A DNA stretch of 64,000 nucleotides. Origin: Rhynchopus sp. YZ270_cl-10 (lineage: Eukaryota > Euglenozoa > Diplonemea > Diplonemida > Diplonemidae). The notes below the pieces were generated by a model. That model was not told the origin of the DNA. It saw only the letters and a program-made list of their open reading frames with translations, and did not search any database. Made by a program: the position numbers and the translations under genes. Numbering within the stretch: position 1 is the first letter of the stretch; every line of letters begins with the position of its first letter. Below are positions 31,450 through 41,824 of this stretch, in pieces. Where the stretch lies: NCBI GenBank assembly GCA_964035575.1, contig OZ037862.1, positions 1,116,001 to 1,180,000 of the forward strand, given 5' to 3'.

Positions 31450-32030
31450 GTCAGTTCCCGCGTGATTTTTTATTATTATTACGTACATCGGGCGGTGTAT
31501 GTTATTCTATTATTTGCCATTTTCCCCCAGCCAGTATTTTTTTTTTTTGGATGTATGTACACGAGAGGCATCTTTCAAATTACCCCCTTTTTTCTCTCTC
31601 TCTTTCAAAAAAAAAAAATGGAAAAAGATGTACCGTGCTCGTTAGCCCAGTCCCATCTTTTCAAGATGCGCTCTTTGCATTTTTCCCATAACGATTCTCT
31701 CTCTCTCGTTCATTCAAAAGTCGCCCTTTTATTTGCGCTTTTTTTTTCCTATTTGAACATTTTGAAAGTGCTCACCCCCTCTCACCCCGGCAATGATTGT
31801 TCTTTTTGAGCTAAAACCACTTCGATGCACCGTACTCTCCGCCCTTTTGGTACAACCACTGCTTCACATCCAGCTCTCTCAAGACTCAGAGGTGACATTA
31901 TGCAAAGTCCTGACAGCTGTTGGCAGAATCAGGTCAAAAAAAAGTTCTACACCAAAGGTAGTCAGGCCTCTTCTCAAACCACCTTCCCCTTTCCTCACCC
32001 TTAGGGCCAACCTACACAGGATATAGAACG

Positions 32031-33377
32031 ATGAGTGTCTTGGAACGGACGGTGTCTCTCACTGGGCATGATGGCGCGCCAATGGAGGTGACAGAATTCG
32101 TTCTTGAAAACGGCAACGGTGTGACTGCTCGGGTCATCAGCTACGGCGCTGCGTGGTGCGATATGCGTGTGCAGGATGTGTGCGGGGGCTGGGACGATGT
32201 GTGTCTGGGGTTTGCCCCGGAGGACCTTCAGTCTTATGTGACGCGCAACGCCTTTCTCGGTTCTACTGTGGGGCGTGCTGCTGGGCGCATCCCTGCAGGG
32301 GAGGTGGGCATTCCACCTGTGTCTTTGGATGCATCTGATGCTGCTTCGCAGATTGCACATCTCAAACCATGTGACGCAGCAGAGGTGAACCCAGAGGCGC
32401 ACCTCCACGGCGGCCCCGTCGGGTTTGACAAGGTCAACTGGTCCGTCTCCGGCCACGCTGCAACAGAGGAGGGGGTCTCGGTGGTCTTCACACACACCTC
32501 GCCGGACGGCGACATGGGGTACCCCGGTGCGCTCGATGTGACGCTGACGTACACCCTCACGGAAGGCAACGAGATGCACGTTGTGTTCTCCGCGAACACC
32601 ACAAAAGACACACTCTGCTCGTTGACGAACCACGCCTACTTCAACCTCGCAGGGCACAACGCCGGGCCTGACGCGATGCGGGAACATTCAGTCCGTGTGT
32701 GCGCAGAGAAATACATTGCTTCTGGAGAGAGTCGGGGTGTATGCGTTGGGGAGCGTTCTGTGGAAGGCACGGCGCATGACCTGCGGGAGTCGAGCCCTGT
32801 AGGGGATGTGGTGGCGCGTGTGGCCAAGTCGTCGCCCGAGTGGCCGTATGGCGAGCTGTACGTGCTGGAGGGGGAGGGTGGTGAGGAGGAAGAGGAGGGA
32901 TTGAACCTCGCCGCCGTGCTTGCCCACCCCCCCTCCGGACGCACGCTGCACGTCCACACCACAGAGCCTGCCCTGCAGACGTACTACGCGAACATGCTTG
33001 CCATAGAGGGAGGCAAGGAAGGCGCAGACTACAAGCCCTTCTCCGCGTTCTGTTTGGAGGTATGTTATGGGGATAGTTTCTTGATGCCAACGTAAATAAT
33101 CAAAAAAAAACACACCACACAGCCACACCGCTTTGACAACGCCTGCCACTGGCCGTACCCAGAGGACAGCACGTTTGCAGCGTACGTGAAAGCCTGCCAC
33201 AAAAGCATTGTCTTGCGAGCGGGCGAGCAGTACGTAAACAAAACGGTATGCATCTCCTGGACTGCTTCGCCCTTCATTGGCCACCCCCCCCTCTTCTTTG
33301 CACCTCTTCCTCTGCCATGCACAACACCATCACACCAGGTGTACTCATTTTCGATCCAAGAGCCGATGAGCCCCTGA
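32031..33377 (+). CDS. Aldose 1-epimerase (galactose mutarotase-like)
   Basis: Three exons (32031-33059, 33123-33245, 33339-33377), all phase 0, with introns of 63 and 93 bp starting GTATGT and GTATGC, give 396 residues. The enzyme interconverts alpha and beta anomers of aldohexoses such as galactose and glucose in the cytosol. Family features run in order: GRAAGRI (the NRI-type substrate loop), HLHGGPVGFDKVNW, TNHAYFNLAGH with the catalytic His, an SGESRGV / DLRE segment, and the catalytic Glu in SAFCLE, which ends exon 1. After splicing, the protein continues PHRFDNA...IVLRAGEQYVNKT|VYSFSI, as in known mutarotases, which confirms both introns. The frame read without splicing would stop soon after FCLE. 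No signal peptide. No galactose-pathway neighbours are in the window. Confidence 0.9.
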
Positions 33378-34900
33378 AGAACGATAGAGAGCGCGCAGCA
33401 CACAAAACGACTGCACCGGGTTCCTCCTCTCGGTGTTTCCTCCACTCTCCCGACAGATGTTTGAATTATGGATGTGTGTGTGTGAGGTCGTTCATTCACC
33501 TGCCCTGATAGAAATGTAGAGAGAACCAAGCTGGTCAGCAGCATTGCTGCAAAAGCGGTGTTCTGCTCGCATCTTTTTGTTGATGGATTTGTTTGTTATA
33601 AGGTAGGTGGTGGAGCTTATCTCGCCAACGTTTCTTTTTTTTTTTTTTTTTGTCTCTTTCTTACTCCCAGGATGTGATAATTATGCATCTATCTTCTAAG
33701 GCTCCTTTCTTCAAACGTGTGGGTGTGGTGAAAAAACACTGTGGCTATGCTGTACAATGGTACACCCAGGAGTAGGGGGGAGAGTCCGTCTGGAAAACTT
33801 TTTTTTTAGGGCTTGTCATGGCTTCATAAATATATTCAATATTTTTTCACGTTTTTTTCAATATCAATATATTGATCAATATCACGTAGGAAATTTTCAC
33901 TATATTGACACTTTTACCGTGTAAATTTCCCATTCAATATTTGCAAATATTGATCAATATATTGATCAATATATTGACACTTTCCTTCACATAATGGTCT
34001 TGCGACCCTTGGAAACTGGTTTCTGCACCTTCCAACCTCACAAAACTCGTGCACCACACATAAAAACATGCCCGAGTTGAGGCACAAAAAAATTGCCCCA
34101 ATTTCCAGGACTGGTAATTGAACTTCGGACCAAAAAATGCAAAAAATGTGGCGACCTGTGTGATACCAACTATGACAAAATTCCTCATATACCAGGGGAC
34201 AAACGGTATCACAGCGAGGTTAGCTGGACACGTACGCCAGTACTATTTGTCACCTTTGGGTTTTTGGGTTTTGCAGGCTCGTGTGCTTTATGTGGGTTGA
34301 TCTGGTTGATAAACAGGCTCGTGGTTGTTCCTGGGTTTGTGTTGTTCGCCACTGTGAATCCCCCAAAAGCCTATTTTTGTGAGGTGTGCTGCCTGGTAAT
34401 GACTTCTCGAGTCTGCATTGCACTTCGCGGTTAGCTCTAAGGGAAGACACCCTTCTTCAGAATGCTGCCCCCCCCCACCCCTTCCCCCTATACACTGTCC
34501 GCGTAGATCCCCCCCACTACGTAAGGAGCCATCTGATGCCACGCAGGCAAGTCGCTCCCCCGCGATGGCATTGGATGGCACGTGCGCGTTTACGAACTGA
34601 GCCATGATTGCCCTTAGAGTCCCACGGTAACACGTGCAAAATCATAGAGTTTTTTTGGCCGTTAAAAAGGCTGGGGCCGTTATAAAGAGGTCGCGTGATT
34701 CGCCGAGCGGTTGTGTTGAACCCGCCTCCGTTCTCTTACGGTACGGAACACCCACCTCCTACCCTTTGCATGAGCTCGATTGAGATGCGTTTTAGCAGAT
34801 CCTCTCATAAATCCATCAATCCACGGGGGGTATGTAATTTGACCGGTTCTGACCGGGCACTTAACCAGTGTGTTGTCAAAAATTCCCGAAAAAATTCTCT
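33378..34900. other. Spacer opening the repeat island
   Basis: No supported gene. At about 33826-33985 it holds an AT-rich run of AATATTGA/TCAATATT words in both orientations. At 34092-34260 is an open stretch with a zinc-ribbon-like CKKCGDLCD segment that is too short to call. At 34704-34747 is a word (CGAGCGGTTGTG ... TTCTCTTACGGTACGG) that recurs at 61985-62023. At 34836-34864 is a GTATGTAATTTGACCGG fragment shared with 36354. Confidence 0.5.
33826..33985. repeat. AATATTGA palindromic AT-rich repeat
   Basis: Interleaved TTCAATAT, ATATTGATCAATAT and ATATTGACACTTT words form nested inverted repeats. Related tracts flank the element at 39399-39849. Confidence 0.7.
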
Positions 34901-35311
34901 ATGGACCTCATCGACGAATCAGAACTCGCAGTCCCCATGTCTGACGCCACTTCGGCCCCCAGCACGTACACGCAATCGGAGAGTGGCTCTCAACCCGCAC
35001 CTACAGCCCTCCCGACCAACGTGCCGTTCTATGCCGGTATGGCGCCCTGCCCAGGATTCAACAACATGGGGTGTCCAGCGACCGCCGAGGCGTGGAAGGA
35101 CACGTTCTACCCGAACACGCTTCAGCACCAGTCGCTGGCAGCGGGAGGGGATTGGCAGTCGGTGGATGACGCCCTCACCTGCCTCTACCTGTGGAAAGAA
35201 GCGAAGAAGCCGTCGATGAGCTCCGACGAGGTGGAAGAGGCTTACACCCTCTACAACCGTCTGCGGGGCCTAAAGCGGAGCAGGAACTCGCGGCCGTCCC
35301 AGAGCACTTGA
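34901..35311 (+). CDS. Hypothetical acidic protein, repeat-associated
   Basis: A 136-residue frame starting MDLIDESELAVPMSDATSAP; I recognise no family. The N-terminal 48 residues are Ser/Thr/Pro-rich, and the rest is compositionally protein-like with a predicted helix (DDALTCLYLWKEAKKPSMSS). A second copy of the N-terminal part lies inverted at 41576-41731, and flanking DNA is also shared between the two sites. It is therefore probably part of a repeated element or a small multicopy family rather than a unique gene. ATG 34901 is the first ATG; the open frame starts upstream at a GTG. Confidence 0.45.
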   Translation: MDLIDESELAVPMSDATSAPSTYTQSESGSQPAPTALPTNVPFYAGMAPCPGFNNMGCPATAEAWKDTFYPNTLQHQSLAAGGDWQSVDDALTCLYLWKEAKKPSMSSDEVEEAYTLYNRLRGLKRSRNSRPSQST

Positions 35312-35524
35312 GTTTTTCTTTTTCATTCTTTACTTTTGTTTGGCTTTTAGCCTCCCCCCTCCCCCTTTGCCTATTGGTTTTATTTTATTTTATTTTTAGA
35401 ATTAGAGTGTACAGCTAGGTAGGACCAGACGTCGTTAACAGCTATGAACCAAAGAGGTTCTCAGTGTCGTCGGCCAAGCCCCTTCACCAAAAAAGACTAC
35501 AACAAGAAAACAAACACACAGAAA

Positions 35525-35605
35525 AAAAAGTAAAAGAATGCCCTTCCTCAGTCCGGAAGTATCACCTCAACCGGTCACACCTGCCGTAAAATAGAGAGAG
35601 GTTAC
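35525..35605. repeat. Repeat segment shared with 41157-41245
   Basis: GTAAAAGAATGCCCTTCCTC, then AGTCCGGAAGTATCACCTCA and a GCCGTAAAA..GAGGTTAC end. The other copy differs at scattered positions. Confidence 0.75.
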
Positions 35606-35642
35606 AGAATACAAAAAAAAAAAAAAAAAAAAGAAAAAAAAA

Positions 35643-36230
35643 ATGTACTTCATTGGTCCCCACCAGTGGAGTCCCCCATACAGGAGGAAGGGAGGGGGCT
35701 TGCCCTCTCCCACCATACTACACGCGAATATGACTCTCCTTTTAAGGAGATATGATATGGCGATTGCTCAGTCGCGGGCTATGATGGATGAGGCGGTGAC
35801 TGAGGAAAAGTGGTGTGCTGCGGCCGACCTGGTGTCAGCTGCATGCACTCTATCGGGGCTGATCTCGCAGCTCACGATAGAGGTGGCAGAAGAGGAAACG
35901 GCGGTGCAACCGCCACATGACGAGACACCGCGGGCCGTAGCGCTTGCGATGTTGGTGCGAGCAGCAGCAGCGACTTGCACCGAAGACGAGACACCCGGCG
36001 CCTGCTTCCCCGCAGGAGCCACCACAACAGCGACCCCCACCATGACGTGCACCACCGGTGGGAAGGTCAAGACGCCTCACAAGGCGCTGAAGAACAAGCC
36101 CCCGCCGCCGCCCCCACCCGACCGTGGGTTGACTGCAGCCAGGAAGCCAGTGCCGCCGCCGCCGCCCAATCGAGACTGGACGACGACAACCGCCATGAGC
36201 ATTGCATGGAGTAACTCCGGCATCACTTAG
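35643..36230 (+). CDS. Hypothetical proline-rich protein, repeat-associated
   Basis: A 195-residue frame. Residues about 30-85 form a likely alpha-helical region (YDMAIAQSRAMMDEAVTEEK). The C-terminal part is Ala/Thr-rich and has two polyproline stretches. No family recognised. An A run immediately precedes the ATG; a second start at 35730 (MTLLLRRYDM) is equally possible. It sits between two segments that are adjacent in the other copy of this repeat at 41157-41318, so it is inserted there, or deleted from that copy. It may belong to a mobile unit. Confidence 0.4.
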   Translation: MYFIGPHQWSPPYRRKGGGLPSPTILHANMTLLLRRYDMAIAQSRAMMDEAVTEEKWCAAADLVSAACTLSGLISQLTIEVAEEETAVQPPHDETPRAVALAMLVRAAAATCTEDETPGACFPAGATTTATPTMTCTTGGKVKTPHKALKNKPPPPPPPDRGLTAARKPVPPPPPNRDWTTTTAMSIAWSNSGIT

Positions 36231-36242
36231 ACGCGTGTAGTA

Positions 36243-36297
36243 TAGTGGAGTTCATCTTCGGGTGTCTACACTAAAACAACCAAGTTTTCAAAAAAAA
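36243..36297 (+). repeat. R6 short A-tailed unit, copy A
   Basis: R6: TAGTGGAGTTCATCTTCGGG, TGTCTACACTAAAACAACCA, AGTTTTC and an A run. TAGTG pairs with CACTA. See the copies at 41263, 47566 and 57176. Confidence 0.75.
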
Positions 36298-36306
36298 GAA
36301 AAAAAA

Positions 36307-36433
36307 AAAAAATCGGGTATTTTTGTGTACAAATAGTACCCGGTCAAAATAGGGTATGTAATTTGACCGGCACCCCATTTTGACCGGCATTTTGACCGGG
36401 TACTATTTATACACAAAAAATACCCGATTTTTT
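36307..36433. mobile_element. 127-bp long-TIR miniature element (M4)
   Basis: Near-perfect inverted arms of about 44 bp (AAAAAATCGGGTATTTTTGT ... GTACCCGGTCAAAAT at both ends) around a core with repeated TTTGACCGG words. A-rich flanks hide any duplication. Confidence 0.75.
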
Positions 36434-37942
36434 GAAAAAAACCAAAGGGGGGACCAAAGGGGACCCTTTGGTCGTCGAAATTCCCCAGCCAAAATTGGTC
36501 GCAAAATCGGCCGATTTTTCAAAATCTCAAAAAAAAAAAAATCCAAAATTTTTTTTCACAAGTGTTTTTGAGGCCTGCTCACTACACCCTATGTACCCTT
36601 CTGGGACCAAAACGTCCAAAAAAGCATGAATTGGGCTGTTTTGAGCATCTAGAGTTTATTCCCCGGCCATTTTCTGTACCACCAGTGCATTTTGTATGGG
36701 CCAGCGCCTTGTCAAAAAATCGAAAAATCGAAAAAAAAAATTTTTTTTTTCGGGAAAATTTCGACCCCGAGTTGGGTTTTTGGGCACCAAAAAGTGCAAA
36801 AAAAACGCAAAATTTTGGTGTTTTGACCCTCCAGAAGCACCCAAAAACGTACTTTTGTGTACAAAAACACGCATATTACACATTTCCTTAGCAATTCTTT
36901 TCACAAGTACTAGGCGATTTTTGACCTGACAAAATTTTGTTTTATCGCCCAAAATCGGGCGTGGTAGGTCATAAAATGGCCCAAAGAATCCAAAGAAAAC
37001 CTCAGAAATAGATGTTCGCGAAATTTCGCAAGTCAAACTTCAGCCACAATACGGTCATTTTGTGCATACCCTGTGACTGTGGTGGCTAGAGAACACGCAC
37101 ATGCAGACTCGTTCCTTGCAATTTCCAGTGTTGTGTTTATCAATGCATGCATCCAGAGGACCTCTGGTTTACGACATCGTAGGCACTCCTGTGCAAAAAT
37201 GAAGTCGGTTTTTGACCCAAAATCGGGGTGGGTGGGCCATAATTTGCTCCAAATTTGGCCGAAAATTGGGATTTTTCTGAAAATTTCATTGTGCTCAGCA
37301 AAAATCCTTGCTTTTTTGAAGAATTTTCCAAAAAATATGCTATACTCCCTATGACTGGACCCAACTCCCCTCACCCTTTTTTTTTCACCCAAAGGGCCGG
37401 TCAAATTTTACACACTAATACACAAAGTTACATACCCCCCCACGTGTCTTTTTTTTCAAACTGTATGTTTGCAACTCTCATAAAAAGTAGCGCACCGTGC
37501 GCCTGCGGCGCGGCCAAAATTTGGTTTTGCGAATCCTAAACACTTTCTGCCAGTTCGTGTCGTTGATGAGCGAGAACGAACGGAACGGAACGAAATCGAT
37601 CGTAACGCCTCGTAAACTTGCTAAAACACCTGAGTGGTCACAGAACACAACGCAGTGCATGGCTTTTGGGTTGTTTTTGCCCACAAAAGGGCCCCTGTGC
37701 GGCCTAGACCTGGTTCTAACACACCAGAATCGCGTTTCCCAGTCCACATAGCCGGGTATGGGCCCAAAAAACCACCCAAAAAACCACCCAAAAAGGCGAA
37801 AATCTCTGTTTTTTGGTGAAAAACGCCTGTTTTGCTAATAGGGTAGGAACGCACGTTTCTAAGGCATTTCCCACATAAACTCGCGACACGAAAATAGGAA
37901 TTAAAAACAAATCTGGTGTGGCAGCGGTTACTGGGGGGGTAA
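36434..37942. repeat. Dispersed-repeat region (family D1 and others)
   Basis: No gene. The stretch 36950-37130 (GGGCGTGGTAGGTCATAAAA, TGGCCCAAAGAATCCAAAGA, AACCTCAG ... ATACGGTCATTTTG) is a D1 copy. D1 recurs at 42205-42390 in the same orientation and at 41825-41990 and 49300-49440 partly inverted. At 37485-37520 is a GTAGCGCACCGTGCGCCTGC word also found at 62409. Confidence 0.65.
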
Positions 37943-38723
37943 ACCGGTAGAAACACGGTAGAAACACGGGGAATCGGTTGGGGGTTCCCTTTTTTGGAAT
38001 TTTTTTTTTTTTGTTTTTTTACCAGGGGGCTTCTCTATGTTGTAGGCATGCAGAGGCACAGATTTGACAGACCGGAGCCGGAACTGGCTGGGATGTCACG
38101 GAACTGACAAAAAAAGTGGTTTTCGACCACGCAACTGTACTGTACTCCCAATCCCCTGTGTATACTGTGTATACTGTGTATACTGTGTATACTGTGTATA
38201 CTGTGTATACTGTGTATACTGTGTATACTGTGTATACTGTGTATACTGTGTATACTGTGTATACTGTGTATACTGTGTATACTGTGTATACTGTGTATAC
38301 TGTGTATACTGTGTATACTGTGTATACTGTGTATACTGTGTATACTGTGTATACTGTGTATACTGTGTATACTGTGTATACTGTGTATACTGTGTATACT
38401 GTGTATACTGTGTATACTGTGTATACTGTGTATACTGTGTATACTGTGTATACTGTGTATACTGTGTATACTGTGTATACTGTGTATACTGTGTATACTG
38501 TGTATACTGTGTATACTGTGTTTTCTGCGAAAATTGACCAAAAACGAGAACTTGTCCATTTCTGCAAATTGACCCCACCACTGGCCGGACGGATTCCGGA
38601 AATGCAAATGCCGGTGTTTAAAAGCTCACCAGCGAAAAAAACGAAATTTTTCCAACATCTGGAACCCCCCTTTACGGAGCGACAACTGGTAGAAACACGG
38701 TAGAAACACGGGGAATCGGTTAA
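37943..38723. repeat. 9-bp microsatellite framed by direct repeats
   Basis: About 40 copies of the 9-mer TGTGTATAC occupy roughly 38156-38521. The block is framed by near-identical direct repeats with CGGTAGAAACACGG twice and then GGAATCGGTT (37945-37980 and 38687-38722). All long open frames here simply translate the 9-mer. The segment right of the array (38525-38640) is homologous, inverted, to 39480-39600. Confidence 0.9.
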
Positions 38724-39398
38724 GGCGCCACACCAAAATCTCTCACAGATCTGATTTGGTGATCCGCATTTTTGAGGCCCAATATTTCCAAGGCCGAAAA
38801 AATCTTACTCTGGTGGGTGCACCAGGAGGGTACTGGGAGGGCAGCAACCTTAAAAACCTAAGCACAAGTGTTTAGGAATTACGAGCGGTAGGCCACAGCT
38901 CTACCCTATCCATGCTATAGTTTGGCTGTGATAATGTCCGATTTGTGGCACAATTTTTGAAATGTTGCGCACCATGGCTTCGACAGAAAAGTTTGACCCT
39001 TCGCCTCTCCACTCTGTGGCTGGCAGGGAGCTGAGAATAAGCCGGGTCCCGGGTACTGTCCCAGTCTCAGGACCAGGACCAGGACTAGGACGGGTACTGG
39101 GAATACCCCTCCATCCATGCCCCCACCCTCCCGCGCCCGGGTCCCTGACCCGCTTTCAGGAGGTTTCACAGCGTTTTCGACATATTGTGTCCCAGTCCCA
39201 CTGAGAATAACCGGGTCCCGGGTCCCCAAGTCTTATTCTCGCTATGGCCTCCCCTCAAGGAAAAAATCAGGCACTGCAACGTCAATATTCAATAATATGA
39301 TCAATATTTCAATATTATTGAAATATTGACAGTTTTCAGTCAATATTATTGACACTTTCAATATTCAATCAATAATATTCATCATCAAATCAATATAT
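38724..39398. repeat. Mixed repeats
   Basis: Holds a copy of the TGGCTTCG family (about 38905-38985: CATGCTATAGTTTGGC ... GAAATGTTGCGCACCATGGC), the GAGAATAA hairpin relative (39185-39262), and an AATATTGA palindromic tract (39278-39398). No gene. Confidence 0.6.
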
Positions 39399-39849
39399 TT
39401 GGTGCTTCCCGGGGGGTATGCATTTCACAAATTTTCAATTCAATTCACAACTTTTCACCACCCTTTTTTTCTTCGTTGGTGAAGCTTTTAAATGCCGGCA
39501 TTTGCATTTCCGGAATCCGTCCGGCCAGTGGTGGGGTCAATTTGCCGAAATGGACAAGTTCTCGTCATTTCCGCACAGTGCACAGTACACAGGTACACAG
39601 GTACACCACATCACGTTCTATCTTGTGAATCCCAGCATACCCCTCAATGGGTGGGTCACCACCCAACCCAAAAAAAACCCCCCCAAAAAAAAAAAAATCA
39701 ATTCACAACTTTTCACAACTTTTTACAATTTTTCACAATTTTTCACCAGCCTTCACAATTTTATAGCGGTTTTCGTGTTGTGAAAACTTGTGAAAACTTG
39801 TCACATTTTGTGAAAATTTGTGAAATGCATACCCCCCGGGAAGCACCAA
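39399..39849. mobile_element. 451-bp long-TIR element (M5)
   Basis: Arms of about 38 bp: TTGGTGCTTCCCGGGGGGTA, then TGCATTTCACAAATTTTC, exactly inverted at the other end. It lies within AATATTGA-type DNA on both sides, so the duplication cannot be fixed; TAT or AATAT is possible. Inside are TTCACAA-rich tracts and a block shared with 38525-38640. Confidence 0.8.
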
Positions 39850-41156
39850 TATTGACGATATTCAATATATTGGAGGTACCCTAATATTCGCCCCTGGTTG
39901 CCCCAATTCGCGCCAATTCGCGTTTTGTACACGGTGGCCCAAACGGACCCTTAGGGTACGGTCCGAGCGGGGTACCCCGTGGGGTACCCCCCAAATCTGA
40001 GGGGTACCCCGCTCGGACCCTGACTCTGGCACTGGGTGCACAGGTGCACAGGTACACGGTACACAGGTACACAGGTACACCCAGAGTGTCAGAGTCAAGG
40101 GTCCGCGCGGGGTACCCCCCCCCCCCCCCCAATGACATAACGAAGTATCGCTTGAAAGTCCCGTTCAATATATGTTGCTTGGTGTGCATGAAGTAGCACA
40201 CACAAGGTATATCAAACGATAAATCAATCAGATAAACGTTACATCATTGGAAAATTGTCGGCACCGCCCCCCTGTCTTCGTATCTATTACGTCGACAGGC
40301 CAAACAGCGTTGGGCTCAGAAGAAGCAGTGCAAGACACTGGGGATCAACATGAGAACCAACTCCCAACAACACAGGCTACCGAAGTAGCAGGTGGGGTGT
40401 TGCGGGTGTTTGGGGTGAGAAAATCGATTTTTGGTAAGTTCCATCAGAAAATTCTTAAGTTTGCGAGAGAGGCTTACCCGCTGCAGTGAAATTTAAGGGT
40501 GGAGAAGCGTGACACGCACATACAAGTATGCACGTTACTTCAACAAAGGCTGGATTCTGGTAATTCTAAGGGATGTGAATTCAGCCACCACGCAGGTAGT
40601 GTTTTAAGGTTCCTCGCTTTGTGCTGCACAGCGGACTCATGACACAAAGGAGTTGCCCCCGCTCTCTTTCGCGCAAACTTAAGAAAATTCTGGAGTAACT
40701 ACAACCTGGCGTGCGGGTACAGATGCATTGCTTTGTTCTTTCCTCAAAGTCATATCTGATCTCTCGGGTCTGTACTAAAGTCTTCTGGGGGAACGCAATA
40801 TTTTCTTGTGCCTACTGTAGTCCTCCGCAAGAGCAGAGGACAGACTTTCCGGATCCCGAAGTCGAATTTCTTGCACTAGCTATGCTCCCTGGGTTAAATG
40901 GCGATAGCAGTGACTGACTAAGAGTTTCATAATAATTAAGGTGGTCTATGGGGTGGGTTAATGGAAAAATTGGTTATAAAACCCAACTTTTACGGTCGCC
41001 ACCTGGTTTGAAATAATTGCACCAGCTCTTCCGTCGGCACTGCTTCGCTGTCACGATGAAGGGTCGTCGGTTCGGGTACCTGTTGAGAGAAATTGAGTGC
41101 AAAAGCAGAGACTGCAACAAAAAAACAAGAAGCCGCTCCGTACCTTTTCCATGCAA
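39850..41156. repeat. Repeat-derived stretch with palindromic and inverted-pair blocks
   Basis: At 39930-40125, GGTACCCC / GGGGTACC and GTACACAGGTACAC words form nested palindromes, ending in a C run (about 40118-40132). Blocks 40240-40430 and 40785-40920 are inverted homologues of 51490-51680 and 50938-51075. A short frame at 40711-40917 (ending MLPGLNGDSSD) lies in the second block and may be a fragment of an element protein. No intact gene. Confidence 0.6.
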
Positions 41157-41318
41157 AAAAGAAAGTAAAAGACTGCCCTTCCTCAGTCCGGAAGTAGCAC
41201 CTCATCCGGTTCCCTGCCGTAAAAGAGTTGTAGAGGTTACGAGATGACATGATAAAAAAATATAGTGGAGTTCATCCTCGGGTGTCTACACTAATACAAC
41301 CAAGTTTTCAAAAAAAAT
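41157..41318 (+). repeat. Shared repeat segment plus R6 copy B
   Basis: 41157-41245 matches 35525-35605. The R6 unit at 41263-41318 follows almost directly, whereas at the other site 0.6 kb with the proline-rich frame lies between them. Confidence 0.75.
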
Positions 41319-41575
41319 ATGCTTCAATTTACATCCAAGCGGGACAATGGCGAAAAGGGGGAGCGGGGGGTGTAAAAACCGGGGGTTAAAAACATACCTT
41401 GCAGTACTCGGCCTACTCTCCAGGTACGAGAACATCACTGCACGAACAAACCCACTAATACTGATACCTGCATTCTATTTGCCACATGGTCATGAGTATT
41501 TACAACCCTCCCGCTGGGTTTTTTGCTCGAGGGACCCTGTTGGACCACGAGGGGACCCGTGTGGGCGCGAGGCTG

Positions 41576-41731
41576 GAGCGCCATACCGGCGTAGAACGGC
41601 ACGATGGTCGGGAGGGCTGTACGAACGGGTTGAGAGCCGCTCTCCGATTGTGTGTACGTGCTGGGGGCCGAAGTGGCGTCAGACAAGGGGACTGCGAGTT
41701 CGGACTCATCGACGAGGTCCATAGAGAACTC
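41576..41731 (-). pseudogene. Partial inverted copy of the MDLIDESEL frame
   Basis: The minus strand encodes MDLVDESELAVPLSDATSAP ... VPFYAGMA, about 85-90% like the N-terminal 48 residues of the frame at 34901; similarity stops after that point. The remainder of the gene is missing, so this is a fragment. Confidence 0.65.
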
Positions 41732-41824
41732 GTTGTCCTGCGAAGGGACGGGCGGCTGCTCTCTCGCGTGGATGGAAGAGGGAGCTGCTACAGACACATT
41801 TTTTGTCTTCACAATTTGCTCAAT

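Larger units (their letters stand above)
27921..32030. other. Spacer with several miniature transposons and hairpin repeats
   Basis: No gene recognised between the HPS5-like gene and the epimerase gene. Besides the listed elements there are long A/T runs. The last 60 bp (TTAGGGCCAACCTACACAGG ...) are probably the leader of the epimerase gene. A diverged R5 copy sits at 31553-31580. Confidence 0.5.

Noticed and set aside
34560-34620. Possible minus-strand tRNA (CGAACTGAGCCATG word)
   Set aside because: No matching T-arm or acceptor stem can be drawn; the same is true of the GGGTTCGATAC word near 43145.
38019-38703. Long Val-Tyr-Thr, Ser-Ile-His and Cys-Val-Tyr repeat frames on both strands
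   Set aside because: They are six-frame translations of the 9-bp microsatellite.
37945-38722. The direct repeats around the 9-mer array as LTRs
   Set aside because: Only about 36 bp, with no TG...CA ends, primer site or coding region.
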